Origin: Gemmatimonas sp.
Lineage (GTDB): Bacteria; Gemmatimonadota; Gemmatimonadetes; Gemmatimonadales; Gemmatimonadaceae
Length of the DNA: 64,000 bases
Reading direction: 5' to 3'
Assembly (NCBI RefSeq): GCF_021298855.1
Contig: NZ_JAJTHI010000032.1
Span: 1-64,000 of the forward strand
The translations under genes were made by a program, and so were the position numbers. Each line of letters starts with the position of its first letter. Positions within the stretch are counted from its first letter, which is position 1. Positions 36,081 to 44,569 of the stretch are shown here, one piece after another. The notes under the pieces were generated by a model. That model worked only from the letters and a program-made list of their open reading frames with translations, was not told where the DNA came from and made no database searches.

Positions 36081-37238
36081 ATGAAGGATCAACTTCCTTT
36101 CGACGAATCCATCGTCCTGCTGCGTGCACTGGCCACGCCGCAGGGCATCCTCGCGTCACGCAGCGCCGTGGCCAACTATGCGGCGGTATTTGCGCGCGAC
36201 GCGATCATGGCGGGCGTCGCCGGCCTGGCGGTCGGTGACGAGCAGATCGTGACCGGCTTGCGGCGCACGCTCGAACAGTTGCGGACCTTGCAGGGACCGC
36301 AGGGTCAGATCGCGTCCAACTTCCGCACGGGACCGGACGGGCGCCAGCAGGTGAGCTTCGGCACCCTCGCGCCACGCTTCGATTCCGCCACCTGGTATCT
36401 GGTGGGGGTAGCGCTGCTGTGTGCGCGAGGCCACGCCCGCTACGAGGACTTCGCCGAGTCGGTAGAGGGGGTCGTGGCCCTGCTCGAAGGCATCGAGTAC
36501 AATGGCCGCCACCTGGTGTACGTCCCGGCCGGTGGCAACTGGGCCGACGAGTATCCGTTCGATGGCTACATCCTGTACGACCAGGTTCTGCGCGCTTGGG
36601 GGTTGCGCCTGCTGGCGCCGCTGGCCGGCAGGCCAGCCTGGGCCGAGAAGGCGGCGGCCATTGCCCGTGTCATCGACGAGCGGTACTGGCCGTCCACCGA
36701 CTGGCAGTGCGGCGGGCCTCGCCGGTTTCCGGTTGCTGCCACCTCGCCGGTGCGTACCGACGAACACCTCGACCTCGCGGCGTGCGCCCTGCTCGCCATC
36801 GCCGACCTGCTGCCGCACCGCAGCGCAAGCATACTCGACGGGATGGAGCAGGGATTCCTCGCGCACGGCGCGCTGGTCCCGGCGTTCTCGCCGGTCATTC
36901 ACGAAGGGGATCGTGATTGGGACGCGCTGGCAGGCTACCATCTGCATGGATTTCGCAACCGTCCCCACGAATACCATAACGGCGGCATCTGGCCCGTGTG
37001 GCTGGGATGGCTGGGGGTGGCGTTCGCGCGTCATGGGCGCGTGACCGCCAGCGGCACCCTGCACGCGCTCACGGTTGCTCACCTCCTCCGCCTTACGCAT
37101 TTCGACTTCGAGGAGTACTTCCACGGCGAAACGGGCGAAGCGCTGGGCACGGCCGGCATGGCGTACACCGCGACCGGCTTCGTGCTGCTCGATCTCGCGC
37201 GGCAGCGCGGCCCGGAGGCGTGGACATGGATGGCCTGA
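36081..37238 (+). CDS. Six-hairpin glycosidase, neutral invertase/debranching-like
   Basis: 385-aa cytoplasmic protein, no signal peptide. Helix-rich (alpha/alpha)6-barrel character with SAVANYAAVFARDAIMAG near the start (the FARD Asp is a catalytic-acid-like position in this superfamily), GGNWADEYPFDGYILYDQ in the middle and RPHEYHNGGIWPVWLGW late, all reminiscent of GH100 alkaline/neutral invertases and amylo-1,6-glucosidase domains. With a sucrose/maltose-type MFS gene divergent and a kinase downstream, sucrose or another disaccharide is a likely substrate. Only this ATG gives a sensible N-terminus; it has no ribosome-binding site and lies 9 bases from the divergent ATG. The huge upstream track extension is antisense to the MFS gene. 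Confidence 0.75.
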   Translation: MKDQLPFDESIVLLRALATPQGILASRSAVANYAAVFARDAIMAGVAGLAVGDEQIVTGLRRTLEQLRTLQGPQGQIASNFRTGPDGRQQVSFGTLAPRFDSATWYLVGVALLCARGHARYEDFAESVEGVVALLEGIEYNGRHLVYVPAGGNWADEYPFDGYILYDQVLRAWGLRLLAPLAGRPAWAEKAAAIARVIDERYWPSTDWQCGGPRRFPVAATSPVRTDEHLDLAACALLAIADLLPHRSASILDGMEQGFLAHGALVPAFSPVIHEGDRDWDALAGYHLHGFRNRPHEYHNGGIWPVWLGWLGVAFARHGRVTASGTLHALTVAHLLRLTHFDFEEYFHGETGEALGTAGMAYTATGFVLLDLARQRGPEAWTWMA

Positions 37239-37852
37239 GCACCACCGCGGTTACCCGGCTCGTCCAGGCACTCGACGCGGATGGCGCGTTCGACGGACAT
37301 CGGCTCGTGATTGGCGTGGCGGGGGAGTCGGGCAGTGGAAAGAGTACGACGGCCACCCAGCTGGCCGATGCGCTCAATGCCCGCGGCATTCCCACGGCGT
37401 TCCTCAACCAGGACAACTACTTCATCCGGCCACCGCGCACGAACCACGCCTTCCGGCTGGCCGACCTCGGCGCCGTGGGGCCGCACGAGGTGCAGCTGTC
37501 GCTCATTGACGAGCACATTGCCGCGTTTCGGGCGGGGCACCACGAGGTACGCGCGCCGCTGGTGAACTACCCCGGCAACCGCTTCGATGAGGAAGTCCGC
37601 GATTTTTCGGCGTTGCAGGTGCTGGTGGTGGAGGGCACCTATGTGCTGATGCTCGACGGCCTGGACGTGCGCGTGTTCCTCGAAGCCACGCACCGGGACA
37701 CGCACGAACGGCGTCTCGCCCGCAACCGAGACGCCTGGGAGCCGATCATCGACACCATCCTGGGCATCGAGCATCGCCTGATCGCGCCGCAGGGCGCAAC
37801 AGCACATTGGCTGATCGATGCCGCGTTCGGCCTGCGACGCGGCCCGGCCTGA
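37226..37852 (+). CDS. Uridine-kinase-like P-loop kinase
   Basis: 208 aa with Walker A GVAGESGSGKST near residue 30 and a PRK/uridine kinase layout: LNQDNYFIRPP (acceptor-binding Tyr/Phe region), VVEGTYVLML (Walker B-like strand), and a charged RDTHERRLARNRD lid. The start overlaps the glycosidase stop by 13 bp, so the two are co-translated. The family phosphorylates nucleosides, pantothenate or sugars; next to a glycosidase and sugar transporter, a sugar kinase role is plausible but not shown. Confidence 0.82.
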   Translation: MDGLSTTAVTRLVQALDADGAFDGHRLVIGVAGESGSGKSTTATQLADALNARGIPTAFLNQDNYFIRPPRTNHAFRLADLGAVGPHEVQLSLIDEHIAAFRAGHHEVRAPLVNYPGNRFDEEVRDFSALQVLVVEGTYVLMLDGLDVRVFLEATHRDTHERRLARNRDAWEPIIDTILGIEHRLIAPQGATAHWLIDAAFGLRRGPA

Positions 37853-37875
37853 CGACACGGACGACGGCCCCTCGC

Positions 37876-38091
37876 TCAACGCCTGGCCGCGCGCCGGGCC
37901 AGCGCGAGGAACAGGGCGCCGAAGGCCAGCATGACCCCGCCCCAGACGAGGTTGATGTTCACGCCGGCGCTCCGCTCGTACATGGCCGTATCGCCGTTGG
38001 TCATGATGCCGTAGGTGCCGAGGATGACGCCCAGCACCACGAAGAGCCCGCCGATCGGCAGGCGAAGATCCATCCCTGCGCCACCACTCAT
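37876..38091 (-). CDS. 71-aa two-helix membrane protein coupled to SSS symporter
   Basis: Hydrophobic protein with two predicted transmembrane helices (LPIGGLFVVLGVILGTYGIM and LVWGGVMLAFGALFLAL), a short periplasmic or cytosolic turn containing MYERSAGVNIN, and an Arg-rich tail. It starts 15 bp after the SSS symporter stop on the same strand. I recognise no named family. Position and size suggest a small accessory subunit of the symporter. Codon use and GC match the neighbours, so it is most likely a real gene. ATG 38091 is used; the internal Met at residue 7 is an alternative. Confidence 0.75.
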   Translation of the reverse strand: MSGGAGMDLRLPIGGLFVVLGVILGTYGIMTNGDTAMYERSAGVNINLVWGGVMLAFGALFLALARRAARR

Positions 38092-38106
38092 GGTCGTCGC
38101 TCCCGG

Positions 38107-39831
38107 TCAGTAGAACATCACGTTGAGCGCCACCATGGCCAGCATGACGGCCACGGCGAAGACACTGGGTTTCTCGTACCACGCCTTCACATCGTCCACC
38201 GGCCGCGGTGTCAGCGAGTACACCAGCCCCTCCAGCTCCGCCGCGTGCCGTGCCCGGGTGGCGAGGCTCACCACGATCGTCACGACAAAGCAGGTCGTGA
38301 ACGCCGCCACCGCGGTCCAGAAGGTCTGCGCCATCTCACTGGGATACCTGAGGACCACACCGAAGAAGCCCCCCTTCACGCCCGGGGTGGCGCCATTGGC
38401 CAACGAGATCCCATGGTGGATGGCTGGCGCGACCGTGCCCGCCACCAGCCCCCAGAACGCACCATGCCCGGTGCTGCGCTTCCAGAACATGCCCAGCGCG
38501 AACGTGGCAAAGAGCGGCGCATTCACGAATGCGAAGACCAGCTGCAGCAACTCCATGATGTTGTTGAAGGCGCCCGCCACGTAGGCGGCCGCCACCGACA
38601 GCGCGATCCCACCCACGGTGGCCACGCGCCCCATCCACAGGTAGTGCTCGTCAGTGCCGTGCTTCTTGATGTGCGCCTGGTAGATGTCGTAGGTCCACAC
38701 GGTATTGAACGCCGTGACATTGCCGGCCATGCCCGACATGAATGACGCAATGAGGGCCGTGAGCCCCAGGCCCAGCATGCCGGTGGGGAAGAGCTTCACC
38801 AGCATCATTGGAGTGGCCAGATCGTAGTCCAGCACCACGTTGCCGTTCGTGTCCAGCAGCGGCGTTCCCGCGGCCGTCAGCTTGGCGGGAATGATGTTGT
38901 CCCCCATGGCCAGCGCGATCATGCCGGGCACGATCACGAGGAACGGGAAGAACATCTTCGGCACTGCGGCAATGAGGGGAGTGCGCCGTGCCGCCGTCAT
39001 GGAATCGGCGGCCATGGCGCGCTGCACCACGAGGAAGTCGGTGCACCAGTAGCCGAACGAGAGCACGAAGCCGAGCCCCATGACCATGCCGAACCATTCG
39101 ATGCCGATGGAATTGGTCGTGGCCGAGCCCATGCCTTGCCACACGTTGGTGTAGGCGTACTCGGGGAGGCCACGCTGCACCGCGGCGGCAGACAGCTTGC
39201 TCGTCATGCCGTCCCAGCCGCCGACCTGCTTGAGCCCCACCCACACCAGAGGGGCGAAGCCGAAGACGATCATGAAGAACTGCAGCACTTCGTTGTAGAT
39301 GGCGCTGGTGAGTCCGCCCAGGGTCACATACGCCAGTACGATGACTGCCGACACCAGCACGCTGGTATTGAAATCCCACCCGAGCAGCAGGTTGAGCAGC
39401 TTCCCCATGGCGTACATGGAGATGCCGCTCGAGAAGATCGTCATGGCTGCGAAACCGAGCGCGTTGAAGGTGCGCGTCTTCTCATCGAAACGCAGCTTGA
39501 GGTACTCGGGGACGGAGCGCGCCTTCGAGCCATAGTAGAACGGCATCATGAAGATGCCGACGAATACCATCGCCGGGATGGCGCCGATCCAGTAGAAGTG
39601 ACTGGTCGCAATGCCGTATTTGGCGCCGGAGGCGCCCATGCCGATGACTTCCTGGGCGCCAAGGTTGGCCGAGAGAAATGCCAGTCCGGTCACCCACGGG
39701 GGCAACGACCGACCCGACAGGAAGAAGTCGGTGGATGTGCGCATCATGCGCCGCAGTGCCCAGCCGATGCCGAGCACCACGACGAAGTAGATGGCCATCA
39801 CGACGTAGTCGAGTGTGGTCAGCCGGGTCAT
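38107..39831 (-). CDS. Sodium:solute symporter (SSS family)
   Basis: 574-aa inner-membrane symporter with about 13-14 helices. Family features: YVVMAIYFVVVLGIGW, FFLSGRSLPPW (the conserved R-x-L after helix 2), ANLGAQEVIGMGA and FMSGMAGNVTAFNTVWTYDIY. Related to the SGLT-like branch, so sugar or related polar solute is the likely cargo. The ATG overlaps the stop of the upstream ASPIC/FG-GAP gene (ATGA), so it is translationally coupled to that operon. The 26 residues before this ATG in the track are not supported. Confidence 0.93.
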   Translation of the reverse strand: MTRLTTLDYVVMAIYFVVVLGIGWALRRMMRTSTDFFLSGRSLPPWVTGLAFLSANLGAQEVIGMGASGAKYGIATSHFYWIGAIPAMVFVGIFMMPFYYGSKARSVPEYLKLRFDEKTRTFNALGFAAMTIFSSGISMYAMGKLLNLLLGWDFNTSVLVSAVIVLAYVTLGGLTSAIYNEVLQFFMIVFGFAPLVWVGLKQVGGWDGMTSKLSAAAVQRGLPEYAYTNVWQGMGSATTNSIGIEWFGMVMGLGFVLSFGYWCTDFLVVQRAMAADSMTAARRTPLIAAVPKMFFPFLVIVPGMIALAMGDNIIPAKLTAAGTPLLDTNGNVVLDYDLATPMMLVKLFPTGMLGLGLTALIASFMSGMAGNVTAFNTVWTYDIYQAHIKKHGTDEHYLWMGRVATVGGIALSVAAAYVAGAFNNIMELLQLVFAFVNAPLFATFALGMFWKRSTGHGAFWGLVAGTVAPAIHHGISLANGATPGVKGGFFGVVLRYPSEMAQTFWTAVAAFTTCFVVTIVVSLATRARHAAELEGLVYSLTPRPVDDVKAWYEKPSVFAVAVMLAMVALNVMFY

Positions 39832-42800
39832 TGGGCGTGTGTCTGGAGAAAGGAGCGCGGAAACGTCAGTAGCTGCAGGGGAGCGCCGTTTCGCGCGACG
39901 GCCATCCATGGGGGCTTGCCCGCGCGCCGCACGGGAGCGAGCGCGCGCACCTGCCCGTCAATGGTCGGGGACACCGTCGCCTCGGCGGGGCGAAACCCAC
40001 CGGCCCCGTCGCCGTGCAGCAGGACACCGCGCGACGCGTCGTAGCGACCGATCACCGGCGGCACGCCGTACGCGTTGCCGGCCAGGAAGATGTCCTGATG
40101 GCCGTCGCCATTCGCGTCGGTGATGAGGGTGGCGAACGTCATCGACAGCTGCGCGGCTACGGGCAGGGGGCGCAGCGTGAAGCGCCCCCGTCCATCGTTG
40201 ATGGCCACTGCGCTCTCGAAGGTGGTCGCTTCCTTGACCTCGGCCTTCGCGATCTCGGCCGGGTCGAAGATCTCCTCGAGGCGACTCGCGCCGAAGGCCG
40301 TGAAGGTAGGATACTTCCCACGGATGGCCGGCATGAGCTTCACGAGCTCGTCGCGGCCAGCCAGGGGATACGCCACGCCCTGCACGAAGCGGGTGATGAT
40401 CTGCTTGGTGCTGCCGGTGCCGGTGAAGTCGTGCACGTACATGCGCACCGGCTCCCTGGCCGAGGCCCGGAGAACACCGTTGGTGCCGGCATTGCCGAGC
40501 ACGAGATCCGGTGCGCCATCACCATTGAGGTCGGCCACGGAGAGGCTGTTCCACCAGCCGCTGGCCGCAGCGAGTCCGCCGGCGGCGGCCTGCTCCTCGA
40601 GCCGATCACCACGATTGATCCAGATGCGCACCGGCATCCACTCGCCCACCACCACGAGATCGGGGCGCGCGTCGCCGTTCACGTCGGCCCACTGTGCCGA
40701 AGTCACCAGCCCCGCTCGTGCCAGGCCGGGAGCCACGGACTCGGTGACGTCGGTGAATTGCCCCGCACCGTTGTTCCGCAGCAGGTGGCTGGTGGGGGTC
40801 CGACCGTATTCACGGGCCACCACGCGACTGCCGACAAAGAGATCCTGATCGCCATCGCCATCGAAATCGGCAGCGGTCACGGTGCTGCCGTTTTCGCGCA
40901 CACCGGCCGGCAGGGCGTTCACGGCGCGGGTGAAGGCGCCTCGGCCGTCGTTCAGGTAGAGCCGGTCGTCCAACTCCGCGAACTCACTCCAGAACTCGTT
41001 GCCCGCGCTCACCACATAGAGATCGAGATCCCCATCGCCATCGGCATCGAAGAAGGTGGCGTCCACATCCTCTGCGGTACTGTCGACAGCGAAGGTGGCC
41101 GCACTCGATTCGGCGAAGCGGCCCGTGCGCTGCTGCAGCAACAGCGTGCCGCGCTGCCACTTGGCACCGCCGACATACAGGTCATCGCGCCCGTCGCCGT
41201 TCACATCCCCCACTGCGAGGGCGGGCCCTTCCGCTGACACCACGTGCGGCATGAGCGGTTCGCGGTTGTAGTCGAGAAAGTCGTTCTCGAGGTGCGGCAC
41301 CGCCGCGTCGACGGCGGGCGCATCGTCCGCCGTCCGCTGCAGGCGGATGGGGGCATACCGCCATTGGCCGGCGCTGCTGTCCTGATGCAGCGTGATGGAG
41401 CGGTCTGCCGCCACGTTGGTACGAATTTCGTACCGTGCATCGGGCCAGACGACGATGAGCGAATCGACGACGGCCGACGCACCCAACCCGAAGTGCAAGC
41501 GCCGATCGACGCTCGACTGAAAGCCGCGTACCGGTTGCTGCTCGAGCAGCTGGCGATGCGCGCCGGTCACGGCCGTGATCTTGGCGCCGATGCCGTCGGT
41601 GTTGCGGCCACTGCCGGCGAGTCGCACCTGCAGCCAGTGCGTGGTGTTGCCGTTGGCGCGCGCCGTGTTGCGATAGACGGCGACTGGCGCGTTGATGCGG
41701 TTGATGATCAGGTCGAGCGCACCGTCGTCATCGAGGTCCACGTACGCCGATCCGTTGCTGAACCCCTTCTCGCCGAGCCCCCACCGTTCGGCCATGTCGG
41801 TGAATCGCAGATCTCCGTCGTTGCGATAGGCATGATTGGCCAGGGGAATCTGCGGCATGCGCTGCAGCAGTTCCCGGTTCTCGGCGCGGGTCACCCCACG
41901 CGCGAGCGCCGCCTGCGCCGCTTCGTTGCCGACATAGTTGATGTAGTCCAGATCGTTCGGACGGCGATAGATGCCGTTGGTGATGAACAGATCCTTGCGT
42001 CCGTCATTGTCGAGGTCGGCGAAGAGGGGCCCCCAGCTCCAGTCACTCGCGGCAACACCGGCGAGCAGCGCCACCTCGGCGAATGTTCCGTCTCCCCGAT
42101 TGAGCTGCAGCGCATTGCGCGGGTACTGCACACTGTACCCGGCGCGGAGACGCATGTCGAAGAGATTCCACCCTTCGTAGCTCGCGGAGGTCTTGAAGAT
42201 GGACTCCTGCTCGGGCAGCATGTCCACCGTCATGATGTCGGGACGCCCATCGTCGTTCATGTCGGCCGCATCGGCGCCCATGGAGAAGCGACTCGTATGG
42301 CTGAAGGCCTGCGTGCCCACTTCGGTGAAGCGGCCACGGCAGTCGTTCAGGTAGAGGAAGTCGTTTTCCTGAAAGTCATTGGCCACGTACACGTCGAGGC
42401 AGCCATCGAGGTTCACATCGCTGGCCACCACTCCCAGACCGAATCCCTCGACCCCCCCGAAAATGCCCGCCGCCGCGCTCACATCGGTGAATCGCGCGCC
42501 GTCGTTGCGATAGAGACGGTCGCCGGCCTGCGGGTGTCGCTGATCGCGACGGGCCGCCACACCGATCTGTCGCTCCGTATGGACGGAGTGATTGAGCAGA
42601 AACAGGTCGAGGTCGCCGTCGCGATCATAGTCGAAAAACAGCGAGTGCGTGGAGAAACCGGAGAAGGCGAGGCCGTAGGCGTCGGTACGGTCGGTGAACA
42701 CGCCGGTGCCGTCGTTGATGTACAGCACGTTGCGTCCGGCCATGGTGAGGTAGTTCACCGCCGACACATAGAGATCGAGCGCGCCATCCCCATTGACGTC

Positions 42801-43214
42801 GGCCATCGAGACGCCGGTCTTCCATCCTGGCGGGCCGGCCACACCGGCGCGCGCGGTGATGTCTTCGAAGGTGAAGTCGCCGCGATTCCGGTAGAGACGG
42901 TTCGACTCGAGGTTGGATGAGAGGTAGACGTCCTGTCGTCCGTCGCCATCCACATCGCCGACCGCGACGCCGCCGCCGTTGTAGTAGTACAGGTAGTTCA
43001 GGATGCTGAACTCAGGCGCCTCCGGCAGCGTGTTGACGAAGGCCATGCCGGTACGGGACGCGGGCAGCGACTCGAAAAGCGGCAGCCCCTCAGCCGCCGA
43101 GTCGGCCGCCGTGGGGCGATCTCCGCCGGGCGGCGCACCGCACGCGGCGAAGGCCGCGACCGCAGCCACGACGCCAGTCCACCGGCGCCACGAAGGCCCA
43201 GCGCCGCTGTTCAC
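39828..43214 (-). CDS. FG-GAP/ASPIC-UnbV lipoprotein, copy 2 (CRTAC1 family)
   Basis: 1,128-aa lipoprotein: short signal with lipobox FAACG, then many FG-GAP/VCBS calcium-loop repeats (DxDGDGxxD, e.g. GDVDGDGRQDVYLSS) forming a beta-propeller, an ASPIC/UnbV domain in the middle (about 535-610; GFQSSVDRRLHFGLGA), and a second block of FG-GAP repeats to the end. No catalytic motif. In SusCD-bearing bacteria such proteins accompany uptake loci, with unknown role. Start is GTG 43214, overlapping the haloperoxidase stop (GTGA); the track extension to 43604 is shadow. Its stop overlaps the SSS gene. A paralogue with the same layout lies at 44566. Confidence 0.9.
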   Translation of the reverse strand: MNSGAGPSWRRWTGVVAAVAAFAACGAPPGGDRPTAADSAAEGLPLFESLPASRTGMAFVNTLPEAPEFSILNYLYYYNGGGVAVGDVDGDGRQDVYLSSNLESNRLYRNRGDFTFEDITARAGVAGPPGWKTGVSMADVNGDGALDLYVSAVNYLTMAGRNVLYINDGTGVFTDRTDAYGLAFSGFSTHSLFFDYDRDGDLDLFLLNHSVHTERQIGVAARRDQRHPQAGDRLYRNDGARFTDVSAAAGIFGGVEGFGLGVVASDVNLDGCLDVYVANDFQENDFLYLNDCRGRFTEVGTQAFSHTSRFSMGADAADMNDDGRPDIMTVDMLPEQESIFKTSASYEGWNLFDMRLRAGYSVQYPRNALQLNRGDGTFAEVALLAGVAASDWSWGPLFADLDNDGRKDLFITNGIYRRPNDLDYINYVGNEAAQAALARGVTRAENRELLQRMPQIPLANHAYRNDGDLRFTDMAERWGLGEKGFSNGSAYVDLDDDGALDLIINRINAPVAVYRNTARANGNTTHWLQVRLAGSGRNTDGIGAKITAVTGAHRQLLEQQPVRGFQSSVDRRLHFGLGASAVVDSLIVVWPDARYEIRTNVAADRSITLHQDSSAGQWRYAPIRLQRTADDAPAVDAAVPHLENDFLDYNREPLMPHVVSAEGPALAVGDVNGDGRDDLYVGGAKWQRGTLLLQQRTGRFAESSAATFAVDSTAEDVDATFFDADGDGDLDLYVVSAGNEFWSEFAELDDRLYLNDGRGAFTRAVNALPAGVRENGSTVTAADFDGDGDQDLFVGSRVVAREYGRTPTSHLLRNNGAGQFTDVTESVAPGLARAGLVTSAQWADVNGDARPDLVVVGEWMPVRIWINRGDRLEEQAAAGGLAAASGWWNSLSVADLNGDGAPDLVLGNAGTNGVLRASAREPVRMYVHDFTGTGSTKQIITRFVQGVAYPLAGRDELVKLMPAIRGKYPTFTAFGASRLEEIFDPAEIAKAEVKEATTFESAVAINDGRGRFTLRPLPVAAQLSMTFATLITDANGDGHQDIFLAGNAYGVPPVIGRYDASRGVLLHGDGAGGFRPAEATVSPTIDGQVRALAPVRRAGKPPWMAVARNGAPLQLLTFPRSFLQTHAQ

Positions 43215-44569
43215 CGGGCAGCGACGGCGGCGCCGGGTTTGGTCACGAGGCGCGCCACCACGTGCTGCCCCACCCGACGCCCCTGCTTCTGGCCTTCTTC
43301 GATGGCCTGCCGGTAGTGAATGCCGCCGTACAGCCGGCTGATGGCCGCCTCGTTGGCGGCCGCCTCGAAGCTCGGGAAAGAGCGCACCGGCAATCCGAAC
43401 GGCACTTCGACGGAGTCGGTAAAGGCGAAGTTCGCGCCGAAGATGCTGGTGAGCACTTCTGCCGCCGAGGTGGAGATGACGCTGTGGCCGCTGGGATACT
43501 CCGGGAAGGGCGGCGTCTGCAACAGCGGCGTCCACTGCTCGTCCACGTAGTTGTTGATCACCGTCTCCGGGCGAATGACGCCCGACCGGAACTTCTCCTC
43601 CCACGCGGCGATGAAGCCGTCGGCCAGCGCGAGGGCCGTGCGCGCGTAGACGTCGGCGCTTTCCACCAGGGAGGCCTTGGCCTGTCGCGAAGCCTGGCCG
43701 GCAATGCCCATCCAGTGGCCACCCGGCGAGATCTTCTTGGTGGCAAACATGGTGTGCCCCTGCACGTTCATGGTGTACGGATTGCAGTCCCAGAACGACG
43801 CAATGAGGCGCTCTTCCTCGGTGAGGGTCTTGCCCTTCTCGTACACCTCGAGCGCCTGCGTATGGAAGGGCGTGCCCTTGAGCGTGTCGAAGGGAATGGC
43901 GGGGGCCGGGCGGAACTGACTGGCCGAATCCATCACGAACGGGATGAGCGTGCCCCAGTTGGGCTCCACGGCATCCATGTAGGCTGGCGGGGTGGGACGC
44001 CAGCGCCCCGGATCCCGCGTGATGCTGTACTTGGGCAACCCGCGCGATTCCTTGAATCGATCCGTGCCGGCCCAGGCCAGCACGAACCGCGCTACGGTAT
44101 CCCCGTAGGCGACACTGCGTTCGTATACGTCGTCGGGGAGCGCGTCGGCGTACCGGCTGGTGATCGCCGTGCGCACGGAGTCCATGCGCTCGCGGGAGAA
44201 GGTGAGCTGGTGACTCACGGTGAGGAAGGCGCGCACGCCCGCGAGCGCGAACGAGTAGTTCCGGGTCCGATCGGGAGCCGGCACGGCGGGCATGTCGCGC
44301 ACCTGTCCGGCCAGGGACCGCCAGGCCGTGTCGCCCTGACGGATGGCCTCGTAGGCGGCAATGCTGGCATAGCTGTAGACGCGACTGGCCTGCGGCGGAC
44401 TGAAGATGTCGTACACCATCGTGCCGGTGAGCTGCTGCATGGCTTCGTGCAGCGGCTCGGTGGAACGCGGCAGCTCGGAGGCCGCCGGACGGCGCGACTC
44501 ACACGCGACGAGGCCCATGGACGCGGCCGCCACGGCGACCGCCTGAAAGAAGTGCCGAGGGCGCATCAT
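43211..44569 (-). CDS. Vanadium-dependent haloperoxidase/PAP2-type lipoprotein
   Basis: 452-aa lipoprotein (lipobox GLVAC, Cys23) of the vanadium haloperoxidase-related PAP2 superfamily. The three vanadate/phosphate-binding motifs are intact: K326-x6-R333P (KFRSGVIRP), P359SGH362, and S411R-x5-H418 (SRLYGGIHYR). Other markers are FWDCNPYTM and the helical bundle around 100-330. These residues serve either haloperoxidases (halide oxidation by H2O2) or acid phosphatases, and sequence alone does not decide. Starts with ATGATG; the stop of the upstream ASPIC gene overlaps it, and its own stop overlaps the next ASPIC gene, so it is sandwiched between the two paralogues. Confidence 0.9.
   Translation of the reverse strand: MMRPRHFFQAVAVAAASMGLVACESRRPAASELPRSTEPLHEAMQQLTGTMVYDIFSPPQASRVYSYASIAAYEAIRQGDTAWRSLAGQVRDMPAVPAPDRTRNYSFALAGVRAFLTVSHQLTFSRERMDSVRTAITSRYADALPDDVYERSVAYGDTVARFVLAWAGTDRFKESRGLPKYSITRDPGRWRPTPPAYMDAVEPNWGTLIPFVMDSASQFRPAPAIPFDTLKGTPFHTQALEVYEKGKTLTEEERLIASFWDCNPYTMNVQGHTMFATKKISPGGHWMGIAGQASRQAKASLVESADVYARTALALADGFIAAWEEKFRSGVIRPETVINNYVDEQWTPLLQTPPFPEYPSGHSVISTSAAEVLTSIFGANFAFTDSVEVPFGLPVRSFPSFEAAANEAAISRLYGGIHYRQAIEEGQKQGRRVGQHVVARLVTKPGAAVAAR

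Noticed and set aside
41244-42920. 558-aa plus-strand ORF
   Set aside because: Antisense of FG-GAP repeats. The repeated Asp/Gly codons give long open frames on the other strand.
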